This document shows positions 7,101 through 14,913 of a stretch of 64,000 nucleotides of DNA, one piece after another (the stretch's first letter is position 1; each line of letters begins with the position of its first letter). A model generated the notes under the pieces. It searched no databases, had not been told where the DNA came from, and was given only the letters and a program-made list of their open reading frames with translations. Source of the DNA: an uncultured Poribacteria bacterium. Its GTDB lineage: Bacteria; Poribacteria; WGA-4E; WGA-3G. The stretch covers positions 5,013,200 to 5,077,199 of the forward strand of contig OX639973.1 of assembly GCA_951828385.1 (NCBI GenBank). The letters run 5' to 3'. The translations under genes were made by a program, and so were the position numbers.

Positions 7101-8414
7101 CTAACCCGCTTTACCCTCAATTTCTGCTTCAATGAGCTCATCTAAGAGGGAGCCTCTCGCTTTAACCGAGAGCACCTTACCTTCTCGGTCAATCAGAAAT
7201 GGCGCAGGGATACTGTGGACCCCATACTGCTTCGCAAAAGTCCCGCCAAACCCTCCGCCGTCCAAAATTTGCCGCCACGGTATCTCTTTTTCCGCAATGA
7301 ACTCGCGCAGCACTGCTGCATCTTCATCAAAACTCACCCCGATAACGTCAAAACCTTTGTCATGGTATTTCTCGTATGCCGCTTTGATGTTCGGTATCTC
7401 TCCGAGGCAGGGACCGCACCACACCGCCCAAAAATCGAGTAAAACCACTTTGCCACGGTAATCAGCAAGTGAAATCGGATTGCCATCAACATCAACCGCA
7501 GCTGAGAAATCCGGCAACACCTGACCTTCCCACCCCAAACTGGGGTCCACTTTGAGCTTATATGCTCTGGCAAGTTCGGCATTCCCTAACCGTTCATGGA
7601 TGTCCGCTAATCCGCGTAAAGCGTTCCTATCATTTTCATCCTGTTCCAACTGATTTTCAAAAACCGATCGCGCCTTCTTGAGCGTCTTTTCTCTCGCCGC
7701 ACTATTCCCGACAGCTTCGTGAATTTCGGTTAACATACGGACGGTATGCCAATGGTCAGGTGTTTTCTCTAACTGTTCTTCAAAAACAGCCTGAATCTTT
7801 CCCATCACGGCTGTCCACCGTTCCATTAACGGATTATCGCTCTCAAGCCTATTATAAAAATTGGTGGGTCTTGATACAACGTACAAATAGTCATAGCAAC
7901 ACCGGAATAGCCACTGGTACAAAGTCGGTTTTTCACCTTCTCGGTACCGTTCAAATAGCCTTTCAAATGCGACGACACCTTCATCAAGCAGGATATCGAA
8001 ACCAGCATTTTCAAACATCAAGTAGCAAATATCCACCTCGTTTGGCAACAGTGTCGTGGCTTTTTCCCAGAGATGCCAGAATTTATCGGTGGGTACGTCG
8101 TAAGCCGTTCTTGCCTCCACAATGGTCAAAAATTTGACCGCTGCGCCATTATCAGGATCGGATTCCAGCACACGTTCAGCGGAAGCGGTCAACTTGTGGC
8201 GCATCTCCTCTGGAAAACGCCAGATATACTCATTCCATATTAAATCCGATGGAAATGCCGTCTTTCCGTCAACGACACCCATATCAATTTTCGTCTTGAA
8301 GTAGTTGATAAGTTCTTCCTGAACCTCCGAAGCGACCTCCCATTCACCCGATAGACCGCGATTTTCAAGTGTATTGAGAAAGGCATCCCATACATCTACG
8401 CTGTTTTCTTTCAC
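7101..8414 (-). CDS. Repeat-domain protein with C-terminal thioredoxin-like (TlpA) domain
   Basis: A 437-residue protein with no signal peptide. Residues 1-105 carry the same unit as the protein at 1367 (VWDAFLNTLENRGLS...ELINYFKTKIDMGVVDGKT...WRFPEEM). A helical TPR-like middle follows, then a TlpA/AhpC-TSA domain with an intact WCGPC motif near residue 333 and the downstream cis-proline segment IPAPFLIDREGKVL. It should act as a thiol-disulphide oxidoreductase on an unknown partner. The start is GTG at 8414, supported by GGAGG eight bases upstream; no ATG lies nearby. It is the first gene of the leftward cluster and is followed after 23 bases by the ECF sigma gene. Confidence 0.88.
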   Translation of the reverse strand: MKENSVDVWDAFLNTLENRGLSGEWEVASEVQEELINYFKTKIDMGVVDGKTAFPSDLIWNEYIWRFPEEMRHKLTASAERVLESDPDNGAAVKFLTIVEARTAYDVPTDKFWHLWEKATTLLPNEVDICYLMFENAGFDILLDEGVVAFERLFERYREGEKPTLYQWLFRCCYDYLYVVSRPTNFYNRLESDNPLMERWTAVMGKIQAVFEEQLEKTPDHWHTVRMLTEIHEAVGNSAAREKTLKKARSVFENQLEQDENDRNALRGLADIHERLGNAELARAYKLKVDPSLGWEGQVLPDFSAAVDVDGNPISLADYRGKVVLLDFWAVWCGPCLGEIPNIKAAYEKYHDKGFDVIGVSFDEDAAVLREFIAEKEIPWRQILDGGGFGGTFAKQYGVHSIPAPFLIDREGKVLSVKARGSLLDELIEAEIEGKAG

Positions 8415-8622
8415 AGTTTTACCTCCAAATTCTTCTTATTCACAAAACATGTGGTTTCGGTTTGATATTCTTGAATTTGAAACTTCATCGTAAGTTAAGA
8501 ATGCAAATCCGAAAAAAAGGTTACATAAAAAAGTGACCACGCTACAATTAAAACGACGGGCTTCTATACGACGGGAAGTCTCTTTACTGACAACTCTCAC
8601 TGCGAGGCAAACTGATAACTAT

Positions 8623-8748
8623 TATAGTGAAGCCGATAAATAAGTGGACATCTTTGTAGCACAAACTTTTAGTTTGTGCCAGTCTGAATGCCTGTTATAG
8701 GTATTCAGACTGTTTGAGAGTGCCCAATTAATTCTAAACTTTACTATA
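8623..8748. repeat. MITE-like element, TATAGT family, copy 3
   Basis: TATAGTGAAGCC at the left and CTTTACTATA at the right bound the same two hairpins as the copy at 1223. It lies in the 404-base divergent spacer between the redoxin operon (leftward from 8414) and the secreted-protein gene at 8819. The rest of the spacer holds a TGACAACTCTCACTGCGAGG linker seen again at 37130 and a TATAAT-like box near 8781 that may serve the 8819 gene. Confidence 0.85.
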
Positions 8749-8818
8749 AAACTAATAACCATATTTTTCCCATTTCATGCTATAATCATTCATCAAACCG
8801 CTCAAGCGAACATATTGT

Positions 8819-10369
8819 ATGAGTAATACCACCCATTTGATTTTGCTACTGCTCTTTTTTACGACTACCGCTGTTGGTATCTGTCAAACACCAAACGGCG
8901 CATCCCTCCACGGCACGTTCATCGATGCCGAAGACAGGCAACCGATTCCCGATGTCCTGGTCCGTGCCGATGCTGAGAAAATCGCGAGCGTCTACCCTGA
9001 CCGAGATTTCGAGCACGCAACAGCAACAGACGCAAACGGCACTTTTTCACTGACGATTCCAAATAACCCGCAGACCTACTACGCCTTCTCACTCATGGCA
9101 ATCCACCCGAAGTATCAGGCGAAACGCTTGCGGCACGAAATGTCGCCCGAAAAAAGTAAATATGAGTTAGGAAAAATTGCCCTGAAACGCACTTTAATGT
9201 TGAAAGGCAGTGTTTCTGGAGAAAAGAATCTCGCTGGACTTATCGTGAACCTAAAGATGCACGCGAAGTCGGCAGATTTCTTCCGGGCCGCCGCACCCAT
9301 TGAACACGCGGTGAAGGCTAACACCACGGGCAATTTCCACTTTGCCGAACTCTATCCGATTGCCTACACCTTGACAATTTCTCGAAACGATGTTATTATA
9401 GCCTACGTAGAATCTATTAACCCACAAAAGCAAGCTGAGGTGGCTATCCGCTTGCCGAAGTCGGAGACGTTACGCGGAACAGTTGTTGATGCGCAAGCAC
9501 ATCCGATCGCGGGCGCGCAGATTTACGCGACGCGGCACACGGAAACACCGTCTGCACACAACGCAATCCTCGCAGCAGCACAGACAGACGATGCTGGCAA
9601 CTTTCAGATGCAGGTGTTAGCAACCGAGCCACAACTGCTATCACTTCAGGTAAGTAAGAGAGGTTATTTTTCCAGAATCTACGAGAACGTGGATATCGGC
9701 AAAATGCCGCCGATTGTTCGACTTGAAAAAGGCGTTACTGTTAAAGGACGCGTCGTCCTACCACAGGACCTCCCCGCGGATGCACAGTTCACCGTGAAAG
9801 TATTCCCCGCGGATATACAGATAGCACCGAGCCTGAATCCGTTGGCGTTGCATAAACCGCTCTTGGCAAGATATTTTCCTGTAACAGAATCCGCTTTCCG
9901 CGTTGACGGACTTTTTGCAGAAAAATACACCCTCTATATCACCGGAGACGGCATCTCGGCAACACGTATGGATGTGGATGCATCGACAAAGACCGAGGAA
10001 CGTCTTATTATCATAGCGGATCAACCCACTGGAACGCTGCAGGGGCAAGTACTCTGGGCGGATACAGGCGATCCTGTTCACAATGCTGTCGTCTCGCGGT
10101 CATGGTATCCGTGGGAATTACACCCGTCTGACATGGCGATGACACTGGACCGCTTTGAGACTGAAACCGACACACACGGCAAGTTTAAGTTTAGCAATCT
10201 CACTGAAGCGCGCTATCAACTATACATCCGCGCTGTCCACACAGTATTTGAAGATACCACGAAACGTTATCAACGGACGCGCATTCACAAACAGGTCGCA
10301 ATTCCTGCTACTGGCACTGCATACCGCATCTATCTCGGAAAACAAGATGGCACCCCGTTCGCAAAGTAG
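8819..10369 (+). CDS. Secreted protein with repeated carboxypeptidase-regulatory-like (CarboxypepD_reg) domains
   Basis: A 516-residue protein with a clear signal peptide (residues 1-22: hydrophobic LILLLLFFTTTAVGI, then C-Q). The mature part is a chain of beta-sandwich units of the carboxypeptidase regulatory type, each with G.V.D....PI..A.V...T..DG.F; examples are LHGTFIDAEDRQPIPDVLV near 30, LRGTVVDAQAHPIAGAQI near 218 and LQGQVLWADTGDPVHNAVV near 408. Such domains usually serve adhesion or structure on the cell surface rather than catalysis. The cysteine right after the hydrophobic stretch could make it a lipoprotein. The neighbours downstream are also exported, so this looks like an envelope gene set. 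Confidence 0.85.
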   Translation: MSNTTHLILLLLFFTTTAVGICQTPNGASLHGTFIDAEDRQPIPDVLVRADAEKIASVYPDRDFEHATATDANGTFSLTIPNNPQTYYAFSLMAIHPKYQAKRLRHEMSPEKSKYELGKIALKRTLMLKGSVSGEKNLAGLIVNLKMHAKSADFFRAAAPIEHAVKANTTGNFHFAELYPIAYTLTISRNDVIIAYVESINPQKQAEVAIRLPKSETLRGTVVDAQAHPIAGAQIYATRHTETPSAHNAILAAAQTDDAGNFQMQVLATEPQLLSLQVSKRGYFSRIYENVDIGKMPPIVRLEKGVTVKGRVVLPQDLPADAQFTVKVFPADIQIAPSLNPLALHKPLLARYFPVTESAFRVDGLFAEKYTLYITGDGISATRMDVDASTKTEERLIIIADQPTGTLQGQVLWADTGDPVHNAVVSRSWYPWELHPSDMAMTLDRFETETDTHGKFKFSNLTEARYQLYIRAVHTVFEDTTKRYQRTRIHKQVAIPATGTAYRIYLGKQDGTPFAK

Positions 10370-10451
10370 GGGCGAGGTTTCCTCGTCCGATAAGTGTCGA
10401 TTAAAAAAAATAACCGCTATTACCCGATCGTCCCAACTTTCTAAAGACCTT

Positions 10452-11144
10452 ATGAAAAACATCGCACATACGCTGATAGCAATCATAATTGCTTATGCTT
10501 TTCTCATTCCACTACAAAGCGCGGAGGCTGTGCTTTGGGAAGACCATTTTGACCAAGAAGCAGAAGAGGATTGGCAACACAAAGGCAACAATTCCGTCTG
10601 GACAGTTGAGGACGGATTTCTAAAGACAGAAATTCAGGCGCAAGAACAGTGGAGTGCGATATTTGAACGTTATCAATTCATCGCCTACCCCGGTCCCTAT
10701 AACGACTTTACAATTACCCTCGAAACTGTCGGCGCAACACGTGCCAGATTTGGCATCGCACTCGCAAAGCATTTCTATGACCCTGTAACCGAAATAGACG
10801 AACACGGCTACTACCTCTTTTTCACAAACGATATGTATCCATCAAGAGATGGCGACGTGTTTATCGGGCCCGGACAACGCTGGAATACCGACGAACTTCA
10901 ACAGATGGCGCTGCATTTTAAAGACGGCAGATTCCAACTCAATGCCGATGGCGAAGCCCGCATCGACTTTACCGACGCAAACTTCGATCACATTGATACC
11001 ATCGCTTTTGTACTTGCCGGATTTGTCACAGAGGATGTCAATGTCGGCAGCGCATGGGTAGACACCATTACAATCGACGGACTCGCAGTCTCACCCATAC
11101 GAAAATTAGCAACAACATGGTCACATTTAAAAACCGAAAATTAA
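10452..11144 (+). CDS. Secreted concanavalin/LamG-like protein of unknown function, paralogue 1
   Basis: A 230-residue exported protein: signal peptide at residues 1-26 (MKNIAHTLIAIIIAYAFLIP...AEA), then a beta-rich domain starting WEDHFDQEAEEDWQ...W.V.DGFL, typical of DUF1080/LamG-like lectin folds. The chosen ATG at 10452 places the signal peptide at the N-terminus; a longer in-frame extension upstream overlaps the preceding gene and has no signal. The protein at 12645 is a paralogue with the same order of motifs (TRARFGIALAKHF versus TRFGFCVGRHF; DANFDHIDTIAFV versus DANFDKIEILGFV). No catalytic residues can be named. It may bind glycans at the surface. Confidence 0.8.
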   Translation: MKNIAHTLIAIIIAYAFLIPLQSAEAVLWEDHFDQEAEEDWQHKGNNSVWTVEDGFLKTEIQAQEQWSAIFERYQFIAYPGPYNDFTITLETVGATRARFGIALAKHFYDPVTEIDEHGYYLFFTNDMYPSRDGDVFIGPGQRWNTDELQQMALHFKDGRFQLNADGEARIDFTDANFDHIDTIAFVLAGFVTEDVNVGSAWVDTITIDGLAVSPIRKLATTWSHLKTEN

Positions 11145-11184
11145 TAACTATGTGCTCTATTCACCTCGAAATTGCTGGCAGATA

Positions 11185-11286
11185 TGGTTCGTAGTAGTGC
11201 GATTCTGCGGCGTACTCGCCCAAATGCGAAGTGCATTATTGCCCGTTCGGGACCCCCAGACGTGCGATAAAACGCACTACTGCAAC
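11185..11286. repeat. Inverted repeat of the GTTCGTAGTAGTGC family
   Basis: The left arm GGTTCGTAGTAGTGCGAT is answered by GTGCGAT...CGCACTACTGC on the right, with the GCGGCGTACTCGCCCAAATG segment between. Related copies lie at 14632, 28501, 30490 and 60083. Non-coding. Confidence 0.7.
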
Positions 11287-11319
11287 ATACCCTCAATTTG
11301 AAACTCAATGTAACAGTAA

Positions 11320-12063
11320 ATGCTTAAAAAAAATTTAGACCTCATCTTCAACGCATTTTTACTCATAATCGTCCTCGCCATCGGGTTTTGGAACACCTAC
11401 GCCAGAGCACGGTTGAATCCGGGAGAACGCGCACAGCCCCCCAGTTCAGGCTCCTACTATAGAACCCCGGGGGTAAATGGAAAGTGGTTCGGACCTGAGC
11501 TCAACTCTCTCACCCTTTGCGAAGGGGTCCATAATCCTTACAACAATAGAGGGCAGTTTGACATCGTAGAAACCCTTGAAAGTGCAGCGGTCTCCCGCTC
11601 AAGTATCCGAGGCGCGCTCCATTGGTACCGTGGACAGCGATGGTGGTTCGCTACAGACGATACGCCCTGGGGCACAAACTACTCCTACATCACACTCAAC
11701 GACGATTTGGGATGGAGTGAAATTAGTGTCGGTGGCGGCACAACCGGCTACCCGTGGAGCGGTGTTGAACGGCACTGGCGCGACGGCGATATTATCCGCG
11801 CACAAACCTTCGTCATCGGGTGGAAACGGTATGCACGCGGCGCAGAGCGATGGGTCTGTCCGATGTATTACAAAATCGGCGGATGGGAAGGCGAGACCGT
11901 TGAAGTTAACTGTAAAACCCTAAGAACTTGGTTTCCGCCCGATTGGGATGTCTTGAAACAGAACGACGGAGACTTCGGCCCCCCCGTCGAACGCAAACCC
12001 GGTGTCTTGAGCCGAAGAGGAAAGAAAACACAACGCTGGTACGACTGCATCAAAATCAATTAA
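11320..12063 (+). CDS. Unknown membrane-anchored or secreted protein
   Basis: I do not recognise the family. The 247-residue protein has an uncleaved-looking signal anchor (LIFNAFLLIIVLAIGFW, residues 8-24). A basic, Trp- and Tyr-rich exported domain follows, with many aromatic residues (WYRGQRWWFATDDTPW, YPWSGVERHWRDGD). Four cysteines (LCEG, VCPM, NCKT, DCIK) could form disulphides. It starts at ATG 11320 in the spacer after a repeat. It sits between two related secreted proteins, which suggests a surface role, but nothing in the sequence defines a reaction. Confidence 0.7.
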   Translation: MLKKNLDLIFNAFLLIIVLAIGFWNTYARARLNPGERAQPPSSGSYYRTPGVNGKWFGPELNSLTLCEGVHNPYNNRGQFDIVETLESAAVSRSSIRGALHWYRGQRWWFATDDTPWGTNYSYITLNDDLGWSEISVGGGTTGYPWSGVERHWRDGDIIRAQTFVIGWKRYARGAERWVCPMYYKIGGWEGETVEVNCKTLRTWFPPDWDVLKQNDGDFGPPVERKPGVLSRRGKKTQRWYDCIKIN

Positions 12064-12072
12064 TTGTCCGCA

Positions 12073-12152
12073 TTGTAGCATAGGAAACCGTTAGTTTCCT
12101 GTGCCTCCGTGAGAGGCACTTGTAGCATAGGAAACCGTTGGTTTCCTGTGCC
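12073..12152. repeat. Two tandem TGTAGCATA hairpin units
   Basis: Two copies of a unit with the constant flank TGTAGCATA and the tail CTGTGCC. The stem is GGAAAC/GTTTCC in the first and GGAAACC/GGTTTCC in the second. They belong to the same structural family as the array at 13563. Confidence 0.75.
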
Positions 12153-12175
12153 TTCGTTATCAAATTTCGGTGTCA

Positions 12176-12637
12176 AAACCCCCTTGCTTTAGCTGGGGGA
12201 TGTAGACACCGCCTTGGTTAATTAGACTATGGGTCTATGTTGAAAAAAGTCCGAACCTTTTACGGACAAAATCGTCTAATATATTGTATTCGGCATTGGT
12301 TGTGAGTTGATGCACTGGTATATTGCTTGATATTGAGACAACTACGTAAAAGCCCATACACCTCAGAAATATCTAAAATATGCTCGTCATGTGTTTGGGA
12401 AATCCGAGTCATGTCGTATCCCAAGAGAATGTAAAGAGGTTAATCCCTCTCACAACACATCAAAATGTTCATAAGGACACTTGAGTGTCGCAGTCAGGAT
12501 AGTGTCTGTTGCAGGAGGCTATGGAAGTCTTTGGTTTTTGACATTCTCAAAACAAAGCAGTGGTCGTTGATCGCACGAATGCTTTCGCTTAGCAAAACTT
12601 TGCGGAAGCCCCATGCTTTAGCTGGGGGTCTATCACA
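12176..12637. mobile_element. Non-autonomous IS200/IS605-like relic with hairpin ends
   Basis: Both ends carry a CCCC-x-TGCTTTAGC-TGGGGG hairpin (12178-12204 and 12608-12633), and the right end continues TCTATCAC. The autonomous element at 26140-27580 has a comparable right end: a GAAGCCC hairpin followed by GCTATCAC. No tnpA or tnpB remains inside. The right end stops eight bases before the start codon at 12645, so the element supplies that gene's upstream region. Confidence 0.6.
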
Positions 12638-12644
12638 TCCTTCT

Positions 12645-13346
12645 ATGTCACACAAAAACCTACGCATCTTCATACTTTTCTACATACTCCTCAGCTGCAC
12701 CTTCTCCGTATCCGCCGAAATCTGGCACGACGATTTCGATACCGAAAACTCGGAAGCATGGAAGATCGTCGGAAACGATGCTGTCTGGAAAATAAGCGAC
12801 GGATTTCTACGCGCAGAAGTAAACCGCGATTGGAACGTACAATACGATCTCTACCAATTCACCGCAATCCCTGCACCCTACAGAGATTTCGTGATCAAGA
12901 TAACCGATTTCGGCGGCAACAAAACGCGTTTCGGGTTTTGCGTCGGACGGCATTTTGCCGATACACCCGGCGAAGACCCCTTCTTTTACGTCTTTTTCCC
13001 CGATGAAATCAGGGCACGCCGTTTTGACGGCAAAGGCAGCAGCCATCCCTTCCGGTACCGACTCTCCAGAGAGCCACGCATCCGCTGGGAGACCGATGTC
13101 CTCACAGAGATGGAATTGTACTTTCATTCCGGATATTTTGTGCTATTTGCGAATGGCGAATTCCGCACCTCGTTCCAAGACGCAAACTTTGATAAAATTG
13201 AGATTCTTGGTTTTGTCATGGAAGGCCTGAATATCGCAAACCAGTGGATCGGCGAAGCGTGGGCGGATGCCTTCACCATCTCAGGACTCACCGTCACCCC
13301 AGAAGTCAAATTAACCGCAACGTGGAGCCAACTCAAGATTAGATGA
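12645..13346 (+). CDS. Secreted concanavalin/LamG-like protein of unknown function, paralogue 2
   Basis: A 233-residue exported protein with signal peptide MSHKNLRIFILFYILLSCTF...VSA and a mature domain starting IWHDDFDTENSEAW...W.ISDGFL. It is a paralogue of the 10452 protein, matching along the whole length, including the closing LT..WSQLK segment. The start at 12645 is chosen because it opens the signal peptide; upstream in-frame codons come from the IS605-like relic. The signal sequence contains a cysteine, so lipidation is possible but the lipobox is poor. Glycan or surface binding is the best guess from the fold; no active site is visible. Confidence 0.8.
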   Translation: MSHKNLRIFILFYILLSCTFSVSAEIWHDDFDTENSEAWKIVGNDAVWKISDGFLRAEVNRDWNVQYDLYQFTAIPAPYRDFVIKITDFGGNKTRFGFCVGRHFADTPGEDPFFYVFFPDEIRARRFDGKGSSHPFRYRLSREPRIRWETDVLTEMELYFHSGYFVLFANGEFRTSFQDANFDKIEILGFVMEGLNIANQWIGEAWADAFTISGLTVTPEVKLTATWSQLKIR

Positions 13347-13393
13347 TGTGTAAAAAGTATTTAGAGCGTGTCTTGATGCCACGCTGTCGGTGG

Positions 13394-13513
13394 ATCATCT
13401 TGTAGGAGCGAGTTGTGCTCGCGATTGCTATAGGCTTAATTTTGTAGGAGCGAGCTGTGCTCGCGATTGCCATCTGCGTCATCTTGTAGGAGCGAGCTGA
13501 GCTCGCGATCACC
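13394..13513. repeat. Three-copy tandem hairpin repeat, TAGGAGCGAG type
   Basis: Three units of TGTAGGAGCGAG(C/T)TG(T/A)GCTCGCGA separated by about 20 bases. Each folds as GCGAG against CTCGC. They stand at the start of the long gene-free block that runs to 14913. Confidence 0.75.
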
Positions 13514-13562
13514 TTAGACAGGTGCATAAGGTTTTTAACACGCCAGAAATAAAAGTGCGGCC

Positions 13563-13922
13563 CTGTAGCATAGGCTGTTAGCCTGTGTCCTGTAGCATAG
13601 GAAACCGTTAGTCTCCTGTGTCCTGTAGCATAGGAAACCGTTAGCCTGTGGCACGTATCCCTTGTAGCATAGGCTGTTAGCCTGTATCCTGTAGCATAGG
13701 AAACCGTTAGTCTCCTGTGTCCTGTAGCATAGGAAACTGTTAGCCTGTGGCACGTATCCCTTGTAGCATAGGCTGTTAGCCTGTGTCCTGTAGCATAGGA
13801 AACTGTTAGCCTGTGGCACGTATCCCTTGTAGCATAGGCTGTTAGCCTGTGTCCTGTAGCATAGGAAACCGTTAGCCTGTGGCACGTATCCCTTGTAGCA
13901 TAGGCTGTTAGCCTGTGGCACG
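13563..13922. repeat. Array of 11 TGTAGCATA hairpin units
   Basis: Eleven units all begin TGTAGCATAGG. Three types recur in a loose higher-order order: one with stem GGCT-gtt-AGCC, one with GGAAAC/GTCTCC, and one ending in CTGTGGCACGTATCCC. Open frames across the array are low-complexity products of the repeat, not genes. The units are spaced 27-39 bases apart with no unique spacers, so it is not a CRISPR. Confidence 0.85.
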
Positions 13923-14063
13923 TATTTCCCAATCTGCGAAAATCCGTGATTTGCGGCGTACGCGCCTGCCCCTTGATGACGGCGGATAAAGGGGAGTGTT
14001 TTTGCTGGAGTGTTTTTTGCGACCTGCATTCAGGCAACAATTGACAAAATATTTACACACCCC

Positions 14064-14092
14064 TTGCATTCTTTCCACTGATATGATATACT
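14064..14092 (+). promoter_or_regulatory. Promoter-like site before a GC-rich non-coding stretch
   Basis: TTGCAT (14064-14069) and TATACT (14087-14092) are 17 bases apart. The next 110 bases (to about 14210) are clearly GC-richer than the surroundings and contain complementary tracts (GGGTGG with CCCACC), but no gene I can support. It could be an orphan small RNA or a relic. Confidence 0.35.
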
Positions 14093-14325
14093 ATCTGAAC
14101 CAGTTTGGGTGGCACTGCGAAGCGGACCGCACGGCCCGTCTGCCCCCCTCCCACCTTCACAGCGGGATAATAGACTGGCAGCTGTGGCAACATCCAGCTA
14201 GATAGACTAAAGTTTGGACAATGCGTGTTGCGTGAGAGTTGAGGTTTCAACGGATTGCGTATTTTCCATAAATTTCAGATGCTCACACAACTCTGAGAAA
14301 AAATCCCGCACTCCAGCGGAGTGCT

Positions 14326-14822
14326 ATATCTAACCCAAGTTGCTACCTAACATGTTATAGACGTAGGACTTACGCATGCTGCTCTTTTGTAGCACAAACT
14401 TCCCAGTTTGTGCCACCAGAACGCTGTGTTTTCCGAAAATTCTCATCTAACAGAACGGGCTGCAGTCAAAATTGCGTAAGTCCTAAGACGTTTGAATGAG
14501 TTTTCAAAACTTTCTTCACCCTGTAGGGGTGCTATATCTATAGAAAACATTGTCTTCCAGGGACCGCACCCCGTATGAAGATTAAGAATTTAATCGGGTA
14601 ATTCTGAGACGTGTGATAACAAGTAGATCGGTTCGTAGTAGTGCGATTCATCGCACGTCGTGTTGCCACAATTACCCAATTTATTTGTTAAACTTCATAC
14701 GGGGTGCAGCTTCTGACACATCGGATGTTCTATAGACATAACACCCCTACGGGGTGAAGAAAGTGTCGGAAAAACCGTGTTACAATGCTCAAAATCCGTT
14801 AGTAGCAACTTGGGTTAGATAT
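14326..14822. repeat. Nested inverted-repeat block
   Basis: The outer arms at 14326-14346 and 14802-14822 are perfect 21-base inverted complements containing AACCCAAGTTGCTAC. Inside are: an element at 14364-14485; a pair at 14511-14545 and 14728-14763 (CCCTGTAGGGGTG / CACCCCTACGGGG); and within that a perfect 15-base pair at 14566-14580 and 14693-14707 (CACCCCGTATGAAG / CTTCATACGGGGTG). A GTTCGTAGTAGTGC hairpin sits at the centre near 14632. It reads as repeated insertion of palindromic elements into each other. Confidence 0.8.
14364..14485. mobile_element. 122-bp MITE with 13-bp terminal inverted repeats and 5-bp target duplication
   Basis: TAGGACTTACGCA at 14364-14376 is the exact complement of TGCGTAAGTCCTA at 14473-14485. 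AGACG stands directly outside both ends (14359-14363 and 14486-14490), a plausible target-site duplication. The interior contains a TGTAGCACAAACT hairpin unit and no gene. Confidence 0.75.
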
Positions 14823-14889
14823 ATTGCAAGCACTTAAAGCGCGTGACATGCACGAAAAATTAGAACGCGCGCTTTTTGCAGTCGAGTAG
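14806..14889 (+). pseudogene. Possible 3' end of a lost gene
   Basis: A short open frame reads ...LQALKARDMHEKLERALFAVE and stops with TAG at 14887. It is charged and helical like a genuine protein C-terminus, but it is cut off in-frame by a stop inside the right arm of the inverted-repeat block. It lies 24 bases before the helicase start, on the same strand. It may be what remains of an upstream defence gene. Low confidence. Confidence 0.3.
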
Positions 14890-14913
14890 ACGGAAACGAA
14901 AGGACAAACCAAT

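Noticed and set aside
13563-13922. Possible CRISPR array
   Set aside because: The units are adjacent with no unique, equal-length spacers, and each is itself a hairpin. No cas genes are nearby.
13339-14040. Long minus-strand open frames with repeats such as CHRLTVSYATGHRLTAYATR and QANSLCYKGYVPQ
   Set aside because: They are translations of the 11-unit hairpin array in different frames; the amino-acid repetition mirrors the DNA repeat and there is no start site or family.
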